Source of the DNA: Limimaricola sp964022235
GTDB taxonomy: Bacteria > Pseudomonadota > Alphaproteobacteria > Rhodobacterales > Rhodobacteraceae
DNA: 64,000 nucleotides
Direction of reading: 5' to 3'
Assembly (NCBI RefSeq): GCF_964022235.1
Contig: NZ_CAXHZL010000003.1
Location: 124,001 to 188,000 of the forward strand
The notes below the pieces were generated by a model that did no database searches, was not told the origin of the DNA, and saw nothing but the letters and a program-made list of their open reading frames with translations. A program made the position numbers and the translations under genes. The stretch's first letter is position 1. The number at the start of each line of letters is the position of its first letter. Of the stretch, positions 1 to 7,926 are shown piece after piece.

Positions 1-253
1 CGCGAGTTTCGGGCGCGACCTGCTGGCTGGCCTCGGCAGCGAGCAGCGCATCGATATAATCGGGCGTGTGAAAGGCATGGAGAGCCGCAGGCTTGGCCCG
101 CGGGCTGCGGATATAGACCTCTGGCGGCAACCAGCCCAAGCCCCGCGCGAGGTCCATGACGGTCGACACGCGCGGCACTCTGAGCGGGTGCCAGTCGCCG
201 TAGGAGGAGCCTCGGTAGATTTCAGAGCCGATGAAACGTGCAGGCGGCGTCAT
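1..253 (-). CDS. Histone deacetylase/AcuC-family amidohydrolase, N-terminal fragment
   Basis: Only the first 84 codons are present; the gene runs off the left edge. The ATG is the reverse complement of 251-253. The peptide begins MTPPARFIGSEIYRGSSYGD and continues with HPLRVPRVSTVMDL and ALHAFHTPDYIDALLAAEAS. This is the usual opening of bacterial class II histone-deacetylase-like (acetoin utilisation AcuC/acetylpolyamine amidohydrolase) proteins, where an early HP and an H.P.Y motif lie before the zinc-binding core. The zinc ligands lie outside the window, so activity cannot be judged. It is divergent from the NUDIX gene, with a 137 bp gap that could hold both promoters. Confidence 0.7.
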   Translation of the reverse strand, partial: MTPPARFIGSEIYRGSSYGDWHPLRVPRVSTVMDLARGLGWLPPEVYIRSPRAKPAALHAFHTPDYIDALLAAEASQQVAPETR

Positions 254-390
254 GTCACTCCCTTGGCGCAAACCCTGCGCGATCCGTCGCAGCGTCATGG
301 CCACGTTGCCGCAGATAGCGCCCGCGACTCTCTTGCCAGCCCCTGCCCTGTCATGAAACCTCCAGTCACCCCCGCGACCCGAGAGGCCTC

Positions 391-882
391 ATGATCCAGC
401 TTCCGCTCCGCGTCGCCAAGCGGCACCAGCGTCTCGGCCGCACCCAGTTCGCGGCTCTGCCCTGGCGCATAACCGGCGATTCGGTCGAGTTCTGCCTCGT
501 CACCAGCCGCGGGCGTGGCCGCTGGATCCTGCCCAAGGGATGGCCCATGGATGGTGCCACACCGGCCGAGGCCGCGGCCACCGAGGCGCGTGAGGAGGCC
601 GGATTGGTCGGTTTGACCGAGGATCGCTGCCTTGGCGTGTGGTCTTTTGTGAAGGGCGGGGCCAAGACCGGCGCGCCGCATTTCGCGATGGTGTTCCCGG
701 TGCAGGTCACGCAGGTGCTCGCCGATTGGCCCGAACGCGGCCAGAGGCGGCGCAAGTGGTTCACCCGCGAGCGCGCGGCGGCCAAGCTCGACGCGCCCGA
801 GTTGCGCCAGATCGTGCTGGCCTTCGACCCCGCACCGCAGCGGCCCTTGGTGTCGCAGACGACACCGCACGCGGCCCCGTGA
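391..882 (+). CDS. NUDIX hydrolase
   Basis: 163 residues. NUDIX enzymes hydrolyse nucleoside diphosphates linked to another moiety, using a metal bound by the REUXEE core. Here the box starts at G50 (LPKGW) and ends TEAREEAGL (64-72). The glutamates E65, E68 and E69 are kept, but the first Arg of the REUXEE motif is Thr and the Gx5E glutamate is Ala. The LPKGWPMDG context resembles the diphosphoinositol-polyphosphate/Ap-n-A hydrolase type common in Alphaproteobacteria. The N-terminus is basic and the last 20 residues are Pro/Thr-rich. The start has GAGAGG just upstream. The substrate cannot be told from sequence. Confidence 0.88.
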   Translation: MIQLPLRVAKRHQRLGRTQFAALPWRITGDSVEFCLVTSRGRGRWILPKGWPMDGATPAEAAATEAREEAGLVGLTEDRCLGVWSFVKGGAKTGAPHFAMVFPVQVTQVLADWPERGQRRRKWFTRERAAAKLDAPELRQIVLAFDPAPQRPLVSQTTPHAAP

Positions 883-951
883 TCCGGCGCGCTTTGCACC
901 TGATCGCTCGAGCGCCTATCTGAAGCGTATCTGCCACCGGGATGCCCGCCG

Positions 952-1374
952 ATGATCCGCTATGACCTCACTTGCAAGAACGGCCACGCCTTCGATAGCT
1001 GGTTCGCCTCGGCGGCCGCCTACGACGCGCTGGACAAGGCCGGGCAGCTGTCCTGCGCGGTCTGCGGCGACGCGCGCGTCAGCAAGGCGCTGATGGCGCC
1101 TGCGGTGAGCGAGAGCGCCAAGCCGCCGGCGCGGCGGCTCTCCGAGCCAGGCAACCCGCTGGAAAAGGCGATGGCCGAACTTCGGCGCAAGGTCGAGGCG
1201 ACCTCCGACTATGTGGGCGACTCCTTTGCCCGCGAAGCGCGCGCCATGCACGAAGGCAAATCGCCCGAGCGCGCGATCCACGGCGAAGCCCGCGTCGAGG
1301 AGGCCCGCCGCCTGATCGAGGACGGCATCCCCGTGGCCCCGCTGCCCTTCGCCCCGAGGCGCAAGACCAACTAG
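952..1374 (+). CDS. DUF1178 family protein
   Basis: 140 residues starting MIRYDLTCKNGHAFDSWF. This is the conserved opening of DUF1178, whose two CxxC-like pairs suggest metal binding: C8 in the first strand and CAVCGD about 30 residues later. The family is widespread in Alphaproteobacteria and its function is unknown. The C-terminal third is charged (REARAMHEGKSPERAIHGEA) and probably helical. It follows the NUDIX gene by 69 bp on the same strand, so co-transcription is possible. An in-frame GTG or ATG further upstream cannot be excluded because no strong ribosome binding site marks the start. Confidence 0.85.
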   Translation: MIRYDLTCKNGHAFDSWFASAAAYDALDKAGQLSCAVCGDARVSKALMAPAVSESAKPPARRLSEPGNPLEKAMAELRRKVEATSDYVGDSFAREARAMHEGKSPERAIHGEARVEEARRLIEDGIPVAPLPFAPRRKTN

Positions 1375-1443
1375 GTTTCATCGCGCATTGCCCTCGCGTC
1401 GCCCCGCCGCTATGGAGGCGCCGAAATCTGCGCGGGGAGAGCC

Positions 1444-2682
1444 ATGTCGGTCCTGGTGATGAAATTCGGCGGCACCTCGGTCGCCACGCTCGACCGGATC
1501 CACCGGGCCGCGAAACGCGTGGCCGTCGAGGTGGCCAAGGGGCACGAGGTGATCGTGATCGTCTCGGCCATGGCGGGCAAGACCAACGAGCTAGTCGGTT
1601 GGGTGAACGAAACCTCGCCCATGTTCGACGCGCGCGAGTACGACGCCGTCACCTCCTCGGGCGAAAACGTGACCGCAGGGCTGATGGCGCTGCGGCTTCA
1701 GGAAATGGATATCCCGGCGCGCAGCTGGCAGGGCTGGCAGGTGCCGGTGCAGACCACCTCCGCGCATAGCGCCGCGCGCATCCTTGACATTCCGCCCGAG
1801 AATATCCGCGCGAAGTTCGCCGAAGGCATGAAGGTCGCAGTCGTCGCAGGCTTTCAAGGTGTGAGCCCCGAGGGTCGGATCACCACGCTGGGGCGCGGTG
1901 GTTCGGACACCACGGCCGTGGCCTTTGCCGCCGCCTTCGAGGCCGAGCGTTGCGACATCTACACCGACGTGGACGGGATCTACACCACCGACCCGCGGAT
2001 CTGCGAAAAGGCGCGCAAGCTCGACCGGATCGCCTTTGAGGAAATGCTCGAGCTGGCCTCTCTGGGGGCCAAGGTCCTGCAGACCCGCTCGGTCGAGCTG
2101 GCGATGCGTTACAAGGTGAAGCTGCGCGTGCTGTCGAGCTTCGAGGAACAGTCCGACGAGGCCGGAACGCTCGTTTGCGACGAGGAGGAAATCATGGAAA
2201 GCAATGTGGTCGCCGGTGTCGCCTATTCGCGCGACGAGGCCAAGATGACGCTCATCTCTGTGGCCGACCGGCCCGGCATCGCCTCGGCGATCTTCGGCGC
2301 TCTGGCCGATGCTGGGGTCAACGTGGACATGATCGTCCAGAACATCTCCGAGGAAGGTCGCACCGACATGACCTTCTCCTGCCCCAACGATCAGGTGATG
2401 CGCGCCGAAAAGGCGGTCGAGGCGGCGCGCGAGCGCGGCGACATCCGTTTCAACGACCTCGTCACCGACACCGGCGTGGCCAAGGTTTCGGTCGTGGGCA
2501 TCGGCATGCGCAGCCACACCGGCGTCGCCGCCGACATGTTCAAGGCGCTCTCAGCCGAGGGCATCAACATCAAGGTCATCACAACCTCGGAGATCAAGAT
2601 TTCCGTGCTGATCGACCGGAAATACATGGAACTCGCCGTGCAGGCCCTCCATGATGCCTTCGGGTTGGACAAGGCTGCCTGA
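1444..2682 (+). CDS. lysC: Aspartate kinase
   Basis: 412 residues, normal length for a monofunctional aspartokinase, which phosphorylates aspartate in the first step to Lys, Thr, Met and diaminopimelate. The kinase domain (about 1-245) shows KFGGTS (7-12), SSGENVTA around E74 and TTLGRGGSDT (147-156). Two ACT domains follow (about 265-405), containing VADRPGIASAIFGALADAGV and VVGIGMRSHTGVAADMF, which indicate feedback control by Lys and/or Thr. The Shine-Dalgarno GGGGAG lies 5 nt before the ATG. A second in-frame ATG at 2194 has a near-perfect ribosome binding site (see separate entry). ptsP follows after 42 bp. thrC, a later pathway step, lies 11 kb away on the other strand. Confidence 0.97.
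   Translation: MSVLVMKFGGTSVATLDRIHRAAKRVAVEVAKGHEVIVIVSAMAGKTNELVGWVNETSPMFDAREYDAVTSSGENVTAGLMALRLQEMDIPARSWQGWQVPVQTTSAHSAARILDIPPENIRAKFAEGMKVAVVAGFQGVSPEGRITTLGRGGSDTTAVAFAAAFEAERCDIYTDVDGIYTTDPRICEKARKLDRIAFEEMLELASLGAKVLQTRSVELAMRYKVKLRVLSSFEEQSDEAGTLVCDEEEIMESNVVAGVAYSRDEAKMTLISVADRPGIASAIFGALADAGVNVDMIVQNISEEGRTDMTFSCPNDQVMRAEKAVEAARERGDIRFNDLVTDTGVAKVSVVGIGMRSHTGVAADMFKALSAEGINIKVITTSEIKISVLIDRKYMELAVQALHDAFGLDKAA
2182..2196 (+). promoter_or_regulatory. Internal ribosome binding site and ATG for a possible aspartokinase beta subunit
   Basis: GAGGAGG at 2182-2188 is followed after 5 nt by an in-frame ATG at 2194 (codon 251), just before the first ACT domain. In the alpha2beta2 aspartokinases of Bacillus and Corynebacterium, a beta subunit containing only the ACT domains starts at the equivalent place. 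The signal is seen directly. Its use is inference, since the same bases also encode Asp-Glu-Glu-Glu. Confidence 0.55.
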
Positions 2683-2724
2683 CCGGGATCACCTCCCCCC
2701 GGACATGGCAGTGAAAGGGCGGCG

Positions 2725-4980
2725 ATGGTCGATCGACTGGTAGAATCCGAGAGCCGCAAGCTTCTGGGTCGCCTCTCTGCGGTGATGGCCGAGGGCGGCG
2801 CCGGACAGGCGCGACTTGACAGCATCGTGAGCCTCATCGCCACCTCGATGAAGACCGAGGTCTGCTCGATCTACCTGTTTCGTGACGCCGAGACGCTCGA
2901 GCTTTGCGCCACCGAAGGTCTGATGGCCGAATCCGTGCACCAGACGCGGATGCGGTTGGGCGAGGGTCTCGTCGGGCGCACCGCCCGCACGCGGCAGGTG
3001 GTCAACACCGCCGACGCCCCCTCCGAGCCGGGATTCCGCTACATGCCCGAGACCGGCGAGGAGCGGTATTCGAGCTTTTGTGGCGTGCCGATCCAGCGGC
3101 TGGGTGAACCGCTCGGCGTGTTGGTCGTGCAGTCGAGGGATGCGCGGCAGTTCACCCCGGACGAAATCTACGCCCTTGAAGTGGTCGCCATGGTGCTGGC
3201 CGAGATGACCGAACTGGGTGCCTTCGTCGACACCGGAGCGGCTCTGTCGGCGCGGCATCAGCAGGCGGTGATGTTCCGGGGCACCTCGGGACAGGAGGGC
3301 GCGGCCGAGGGCCGGGTCTGGCTGCACGAGCCGCGCGTCGTGGTCACCAACCCTTTCGCGGAAGACCCGGCGCTTGAGCTGGTCCGCCTGCGCGCCGCCA
3401 TCGACGAGTTGCGCGTGACGGTCGACGAAATGCTGTCCGGGGCGACGACCGCCAACGCCGATCAGGTGCAGGTGCTCGAAACCTACCGCATGTTCGCCAA
3501 TTCGCGCAGCTGGATGCGGCGCATGGAAGAGGACATCGAGAGCGGTCTTTCGGCCGAGGCCGCCGTCGAGAAGGAACAGTCGCTTGCGCGCTCGCGCATG
3601 AACCGCTCGGGCGACAACTACATGCGCGAGCGGCTATCGGATCTCGATGACCTGTCGAACCGGCTGCTGCGCATCCTCACCGGGCAGGGCCGCGACACGG
3701 GCGCCGAGATGCCGGACGATCCGGTGCTGGTCGCACGCAACATCGGCCCCGGCGAGCTTTTGGAATACGGCAAGAAGCTCAAGGGTATCGTTCTCGAAGA
3801 GGGGTCGGTCGGCAGCCATGCCGCGATCGTCGCCCGCGCTTGGGCGATTCCGCTGGTGATCCACGCCAAGAACATCACCCAAGAGGCGCTGAACGGTGAC
3901 GTGATCCTTGTCGACGGCGATCAGGGTGCCGCGCATCTGCGCCCCGAGGAAACGGTCAAGACCGCGTTTCGCGACAAGATCGCGATGCAGGCGCGCGCCC
4001 TCGAACGCTATGCCTCGATCCGCGATCTCAAGGCGACGGCGCTGTGCGGCACCACCATTTCACTGCACATGAACGCCGGTCTCATGGCCGATCTGCCCTC
4101 GCTCAAGGGCTCCGGCGCCGAAGGCGTGGGCCTGTTTCGCACCGAGCTTCAGTTCCTGATCCGCAACAAGATGCCCAAGCGTGCCGAGCTCTCGGCGCTC
4201 TATTCGCGCGTCATGGACTCGGCCAATGGCAAGCGGGTGGCCTTCCGCACGCTCGACATCGGTTCGGACAAGGTCCTGAGCTACATGAAGCCCAATGACG
4301 AGCCGAACCCGGCGATGGGCTGGCGCGCGATCCGCGTCGGGCTCGACAAGCCGGGCGTGCTCCGGATGCAGTTGCAGGCGCTGATTCGCGCTGCTGCCGG
4401 GCGCCCGCTCGCGGTGATGTTCCCCTTCGTGGCGCTTCCGGCCGAGTTCCACGCCGCGCGCGCCGAGTTCGACAAGGCGATGGAGCGCGAGCGCATCCTC
4501 GGCCACCCGCTGCCCGAAAGTGTCGAGGTCGGCGCGATGCTAGAGACGCCGAGCCTCGCCTATGCGCCCGACGACTTCTTCAACGCCGTCGATTTCCTCT
4601 CGGTGGGCGGCAACGACCTCAAGCAGTTCTTCTTTGCCGCCGACCGCGAGAACGAACGCGTGCGCCGCCGCTACGACACGCTCGACGTAAGCTTTCTTGC
4701 CTTCCTCGACCATATTCTCGCACGGGCAAAAACCGGCGACACCGCGGTTTCCTTTTGCGGCGAGGACGCGGGCCGCCCGATGGAGGCGCTCTGCCTCGCG
4801 GCGCTGGGGTTCAGGATGCTGTCGATGCGCCCGGCCTCTGTCGGACCGGTCAAGCACCTAATCCGGCATTGCAATCTTCAGGCACTGCGCGGCGTCATCC
4901 ATGAGGCGCGCGACAGCGGCGCGGCCTCGGTTCGACCCGCCGTCACCAAATGGCTGACCTCGCAGGGCTGGTTGATGTAA
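2725..4980 (+). CDS. ptsP: Phosphoenolpyruvate-protein phosphotransferase PtsP (enzyme I-Ntr)
   Basis: 751 residues. This is enzyme I of the nitrogen-related PTS, which takes phosphate from PEP and passes it to NPr and then EIIA-Ntr to control transporters and nitrogen/carbon signalling. An N-terminal GAF domain (about 15-165) is the sensory part that separates PtsP from sugar-PTS enzyme I. The PEP-utiliser N domain follows, then the phosphohistidine loop GSVGSHAAIVARAW with His365. The PEP-binding barrel contains FRTLDIGSDK and the SFCGEDAGRP cysteine loop near the C-terminus. The gene starts 42 bp after lysC, an arrangement I recognise from Rhodobacterales. NPr and EIIA-Ntr are not in the window. 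Confidence 0.96.
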   Translation: MVDRLVESESRKLLGRLSAVMAEGGAGQARLDSIVSLIATSMKTEVCSIYLFRDAETLELCATEGLMAESVHQTRMRLGEGLVGRTARTRQVVNTADAPSEPGFRYMPETGEERYSSFCGVPIQRLGEPLGVLVVQSRDARQFTPDEIYALEVVAMVLAEMTELGAFVDTGAALSARHQQAVMFRGTSGQEGAAEGRVWLHEPRVVVTNPFAEDPALELVRLRAAIDELRVTVDEMLSGATTANADQVQVLETYRMFANSRSWMRRMEEDIESGLSAEAAVEKEQSLARSRMNRSGDNYMRERLSDLDDLSNRLLRILTGQGRDTGAEMPDDPVLVARNIGPGELLEYGKKLKGIVLEEGSVGSHAAIVARAWAIPLVIHAKNITQEALNGDVILVDGDQGAAHLRPEETVKTAFRDKIAMQARALERYASIRDLKATALCGTTISLHMNAGLMADLPSLKGSGAEGVGLFRTELQFLIRNKMPKRAELSALYSRVMDSANGKRVAFRTLDIGSDKVLSYMKPNDEPNPAMGWRAIRVGLDKPGVLRMQLQALIRAAAGRPLAVMFPFVALPAEFHAARAEFDKAMERERILGHPLPESVEVGAMLETPSLAYAPDDFFNAVDFLSVGGNDLKQFFFAADRENERVRRRYDTLDVSFLAFLDHILARAKTGDTAVSFCGEDAGRPMEALCLAALGFRMLSMRPASVGPVKHLIRHCNLQALRGVIHEARDSGAASVRPAVTKWLTSQGWLM

Positions 4981-4983
4981 AGG

Positions 4984-5012
4984 TTGAACGGCGGGCCATT
5001 ATTCCATATATC
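4984..5012 (+). promoter_or_regulatory. Candidate sigma70-type promoter of arsH
   Basis: TTGAAC at 4984-4989 and TATATC at 5007-5012 are separated by 17 nt, each matching the -35/-10 consensus at four of six positions. The promoter begins only 4 bp after the ptsP stop, so arsH has its own start rather than relying on read-through. The -10 lies inside the dyad at 5002-5025. Confidence 0.5.
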
Positions 5013-5025
5013 CAGAAATATGGAA
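5002..5025. promoter_or_regulatory. Perfect inverted repeat upstream of arsH, candidate ArsR operator
   Basis: Arms TTCCATAT (5002-5009) and ATATGGAA (5018-5025) are perfect complements with an 8 nt spacer. The AT-rich dyad stands out in this GC-rich region. It covers the predicted -10 and start point and lies 14 bp before the arsH ATG. ArsR/SmtB repressors bind AT-rich 12-2-12-like dyads, so an arsenite-responsive ArsR site is the simplest reading. No arsR gene is in the window. Confidence 0.6.
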
Positions 5026-5039
5026 GTTAGGAGCCTGCC

Positions 5040-5747
5040 ATGTCCGATCTGCCCAATCTCGACCTTGCCATGCTGCCGCCGATCGACCCGGCCCTCTACG
5101 CGGCCCCCGGCGATCCGGGCCATGCGCCGCGCATTCTGATCCTCTATGGCAGCCTGCGCGAGCGCTCCTTCTCGCGCTTCGTCGCCGAAGAATCGGAGCG
5201 GCTGTTAACGCATCTCGGCGCCGAGGTGCGGCTTTTCGATCCCTCCGACCTTCCCCTTCCGGACGCCGCGCCCGACACCCACCCAAAGGTGGCCGAGCTG
5301 CGCGAGCTGGCGAACTGGTCCGAGGGCATGGTTTGGTCGAGCCCCGAACGCCACGGCGCAATGACCGGTATCCTCAAGGCACAGATCGACTGGATTCCGC
5401 TGTCTCTGGGTGGCGTGCGCCCGACCCAAGGCAAGACGCTCGCCCTCACACAGGTCTGCGGCGGCTCGCAAAGCTTCAATGCGCTCAACCAGATGCGGGT
5501 TCTGGGCCGTTGGATGCGGATGGTGACTATCCCGAACCAGTCCTCGGTCGCCAAGGCTTGGGACGAGTTCGACGCTGATGGCCGGATGAAGCCTTCGCCC
5601 TATTACGACCGGATCATCGACGTGATGGAGGAACTGGTGAAGTTCACGCTGATGACGCGCGGCAGGCCCACGCTCACCGACCGCTACTCCGAGCGGGTGG
5701 AGAGCCACGCGGCGCTGTCGAAGCGGGTCAACGCCGGCAAGATCTAG
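5040..5747 (+). CDS. arsH: Arsenical resistance protein ArsH (NADPH-dependent FMN reductase family)
   Basis: 235 residues, the usual ArsH length. ArsH is a flavodoxin-like NADPH:FMN oxidoreductase that oxidises trivalent methyl- and aromatic arsenicals. The FMN phosphate loop is LYGSLRERSFSR near residue 40. Other family blocks are WSSPERHGAMTGILKAQIDW and LTQVCGGSQSFNALNQMRVLG, followed by the ArsH-specific tail RPTLTDRYSERVE. AGGAG lies 6 nt before the ATG. The gene stands alone with its own promoter and dyad operator; no arsR, arsB/acr3 or arsC neighbour is present. Its stop codon shares CTAG (5744-5747) with the stop of the convergent ecsC. Confidence 0.94.
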   Translation: MSDLPNLDLAMLPPIDPALYAAPGDPGHAPRILILYGSLRERSFSRFVAEESERLLTHLGAEVRLFDPSDLPLPDAAPDTHPKVAELRELANWSEGMVWSSPERHGAMTGILKAQIDWIPLSLGGVRPTQGKTLALTQVCGGSQSFNALNQMRVLGRWMRMVTIPNQSSVAKAWDEFDADGRMKPSPYYDRIIDVMEELVKFTLMTRGRPTLTDRYSERVESHAALSKRVNAGKI

Positions 5748-6559
5748 CCGCGCACCGGCATCCGGTGGCGGGCCAATGCTGCGTGGAAAGCTTCGAGCAC
5801 GCGATCTTCGCCGTGCAATCGCGCCAGCCTGCGCAGGCCGAAATGCACATGCGCCACCTCGACGTAATAGTCGATGAAGGCATAGTTCGTCCCCGCCCCC
5901 GCCGCCGCACCGAGGATCGGCACTGCCTGACCCGCGAGTTTCTGACCCAACACAGCGGCAAAGCGTGGAGCGACACGCGAGATGAGCCGGTTCACCGCGA
6001 CGCCGGACAAGCCAAGCCGCGCGCCGAGAAAGGCAGTGTCGATGCCATCGTCCTCCGCGCTCGGACCGCCCGCGCCAAAGACGCGTAGGCATTCGGCGCG
6101 AGTCTCCTCGCTCAGGGGGTCTTCTCCATTGGCCTCGGCCACCCGTTGCACGGCGCGAAAGATCATGGTGGTGGCCACAGGCAGCTCCGCCATCGCCGTG
6201 GTGAGACCGCCAAGCCCGCCAATGGCGCCCGAGAGCGTCGCCATGATACGTGCGGCCCCGTCGGTCCCGAAGGCCGCTTCGAGCACCCCGGCGCCATTGC
6301 CCGGCCCGCGGGTGCGGCTGGCCACGTCATAGCTGCGCGACAGCGCGGCGCGCGCGGCGGTCTCGATCCGCGCACGGGCCGGTTTCGGCAGCATCCGCAT
6401 GCCGCCCTCGACCTTGTCACCCGCGAGATTGACGATCCGCATCAGCCCCCGGCCCGCGCGCGCCTGCCGCTCGGCCAGCGCCGCGATCTCGGACTTGACG
6501 GTGTCGTCCAGCGGCTGCGGCGGGGTCTCGGGGTTGATCTCGCGGATGGGTGTGCTCAT
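5744..6559 (-). CDS. EcsC family protein
   Basis: 271 residues. It matches the EcsC protein family (first seen as the third gene of the Bacillus ecs operon), whose biochemical role is unclear. Supporting blocks are a central small-residue-rich hydrophobic stretch (ATLSGAIGGLGGLTTAMAE), ELPVATTMIFRAVQRVAE, then AVPILGAAAGAGTNYAFIDYY and VAHVHFGLRRL. The Gly/Ala-rich segments may associate with membrane, but there is no signal peptide. No ABC transporter genes (ecsA/B) are nearby, so it is the stand-alone form common in Proteobacteria. It ends tail-to-tail with arsH, sharing 4 bp. Confidence 0.85.
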   Translation of the reverse strand: MSTPIREINPETPPQPLDDTVKSEIAALAERQARAGRGLMRIVNLAGDKVEGGMRMLPKPARARIETAARAALSRSYDVASRTRGPGNGAGVLEAAFGTDGAARIMATLSGAIGGLGGLTTAMAELPVATTMIFRAVQRVAEANGEDPLSEETRAECLRVFGAGGPSAEDDGIDTAFLGARLGLSGVAVNRLISRVAPRFAAVLGQKLAGQAVPILGAAAGAGTNYAFIDYYVEVAHVHFGLRRLARLHGEDRVLEAFHAALARHRMPVRG

Positions 6560-6601
6560 GAGGCGATACTTGGGATGCGCGGGGCGGTTTTCAATCCGCC
6601 C

Positions 6602-7090
6602 TCAACCTTCGGCACGCGTGACTTCGCCCCGAACGCCATCCCAGGCCCCCTCTTCGAGCGCAATGCCCAGTACCCGCTCTGGATTGGTGGGGGGCGGCAT
6701 GATCACGCCGTCGAGCCTCTCGAAACCGAAACGCCCGTAATAGGGTGCGTCGCCCACCAACATCATCCGGGGATGCCCGCCCGCACGGGCACGCTCCAGC
6801 ACTTCGAAGATCAACAGAGCTCCGAGCCCTTCGCCCTGCCGCACAGGGTGCACGGCGACGGGGCCGAGCAACAGCGCCCGATGCGTGCCCACCTGCACGG
6901 GCCATGTCCGGATCGCGCCTGCCGCCTCGCCCGCGCGACCGCGCGCGACGAGACACAACTCGGCCTGCGGGGCCACGCCCTCGCGCAGGCGGTAGGAGGA
7001 CAGCGCCTCGCGGCCCGGCGCGAAGCACAGGTCATAGAGCGCCTCGACCTCGTGGTGATCCCCGGCCTCTTCCCGCGCGATTTCGGCCAT
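6602..7090 (-). CDS. GNAT family N-acetyltransferase (YhbS-like)
   Basis: 162 residues with the GNAT fold, transferring an acetyl group from acetyl-CoA to an unknown amine. The acetyl-CoA loop is in LLLGPVAVHPVRQGEGLGALLIFEVLERAR (the QGEGLG variant of Q/RxxGxG/A). The YhbS-type signature MMLVGDAPYYGRFGFERL follows. GGGAG lies 7 nt before the ATG. It follows ecsC's start by 42 bp in the same orientation, so it is probably transcribed with ecsC. It is divergent from the flavin reductase gene. Confidence 0.9.
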   Translation of the reverse strand: MAEIAREEAGDHHEVEALYDLCFAPGREALSSYRLREGVAPQAELCLVARGRAGEAAGAIRTWPVQVGTHRALLLGPVAVHPVRQGEGLGALLIFEVLERARAGGHPRMMLVGDAPYYGRFGFERLDGVIMPPPTNPERVLGIALEEGAWDGVRGEVTRAEG

Positions 7091-7224
7091 TGGTCACTCC
7101 CGCCCCTGTCGGCGATTCCGCCGCGCGCGCCCTAGCACGGCGGGGGGGCGGTGCAAACCGCTCGCACCGCTGGACCGGGCGCGATCCGGCCGCTACCTCT
7201 GGCGCGACCAAGGAGGGATTTTTG

Positions 7225-7830
7225 ATGTTCTACCGCCCCGAGGACGGCCACGGCCTGCCGCACAATCCGTTCAACGCCATCGTGTCGCCGCGCCCCATCG
7301 CCTGGGTCTCGACCCGCGGCCCGGACGGGAGCGAAAACCTCGCCCCCTACTCCTTCTTCAACGCCGTGGCCTATGTGCCGCCGCAGGTGATGTTCGCCTC
7401 GACCTCGGCCAAGGAGGACCGCCCCTGGTCCAAGGACACGATGTTCAACATTCGCGAGACCGGGCAGTTTTGCGTCAACATCGTCGAATACGCCGCCCGA
7501 GATGCGATGAACGCGACCTCGGGCCCATGGCCCAAAGACGAGGACGAGTTCGCCCGCGCGGGCATCGAGCGCGCGGCCTGCGACACCATCACCTGTTCGC
7601 GGGTGGCGAACGCCCCCGCCTCTCTCGAATGCCGTCTGGTGCAGATCGTCGAGCTGGAGGGGGACCATAACTTCATGGCTATCGGCGAGGTGACGGGCAT
7701 CCACATGCGCGACGACTGCGTGGTCGACGGCCGCTTTGACGTCACCACGTTCCAACCGCTGGCCCGTCTCGGCTACCGCGACTACGCGCGGGTGAGCGAG
7801 TTGTTCAGCCTGACCCGCCCCGGCGAATAA
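7225..7830 (+). CDS. Flavin reductase family protein (flavoredoxin-like)
   Basis: 201 residues. It has the split-barrel FMN-binding fold of the flavin reductase-like domain: MFYRPEDGHGLPHNPFNAIV, SPRPIAWVSTRGPDGSENLAPYS and FFNAVAYVPPQVMFAS are characteristic. Members bind FMN and use NAD(P)H to reduce flavin or act as flavoredoxins; the partner here is not evident. I chose the ATG at 7225 because AGGAGG (7211-7216) precedes it by 8 nt; the upstream reading frame is not protein-like. A hairpin follows the stop. SulP lies downstream in convergent orientation. Confidence 0.9.
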   Translation: MFYRPEDGHGLPHNPFNAIVSPRPIAWVSTRGPDGSENLAPYSFFNAVAYVPPQVMFASTSAKEDRPWSKDTMFNIRETGQFCVNIVEYAARDAMNATSGPWPKDEDEFARAGIERAACDTITCSRVANAPASLECRLVQIVELEGDHNFMAIGEVTGIHMRDDCVVDGRFDVTTFQPLARLGYRDYARVSELFSLTRPGE

Positions 7831-7836
7831 GCGCGA

Positions 7837-7860
7837 AGGGCGGCCCCATGGGACCGCCCT
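7837..7860. terminator. Hairpin between convergent flavin reductase and SulP genes
   Basis: AGGGCGG (7837-7843) pairs with CCGCCCT (7854-7860), and the + strand continues CTTGGCAACTTT. The location between two converging genes suits a bidirectional terminator, though the T-tract is weak. Confidence 0.45.
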
Positions 7861-7926
7861 CTTGGCAACTTTACTCTTGAAATACTCATGGCGCATGGTC
7901 CGGTCCGGGCCCGCCACCGGGGCTTT

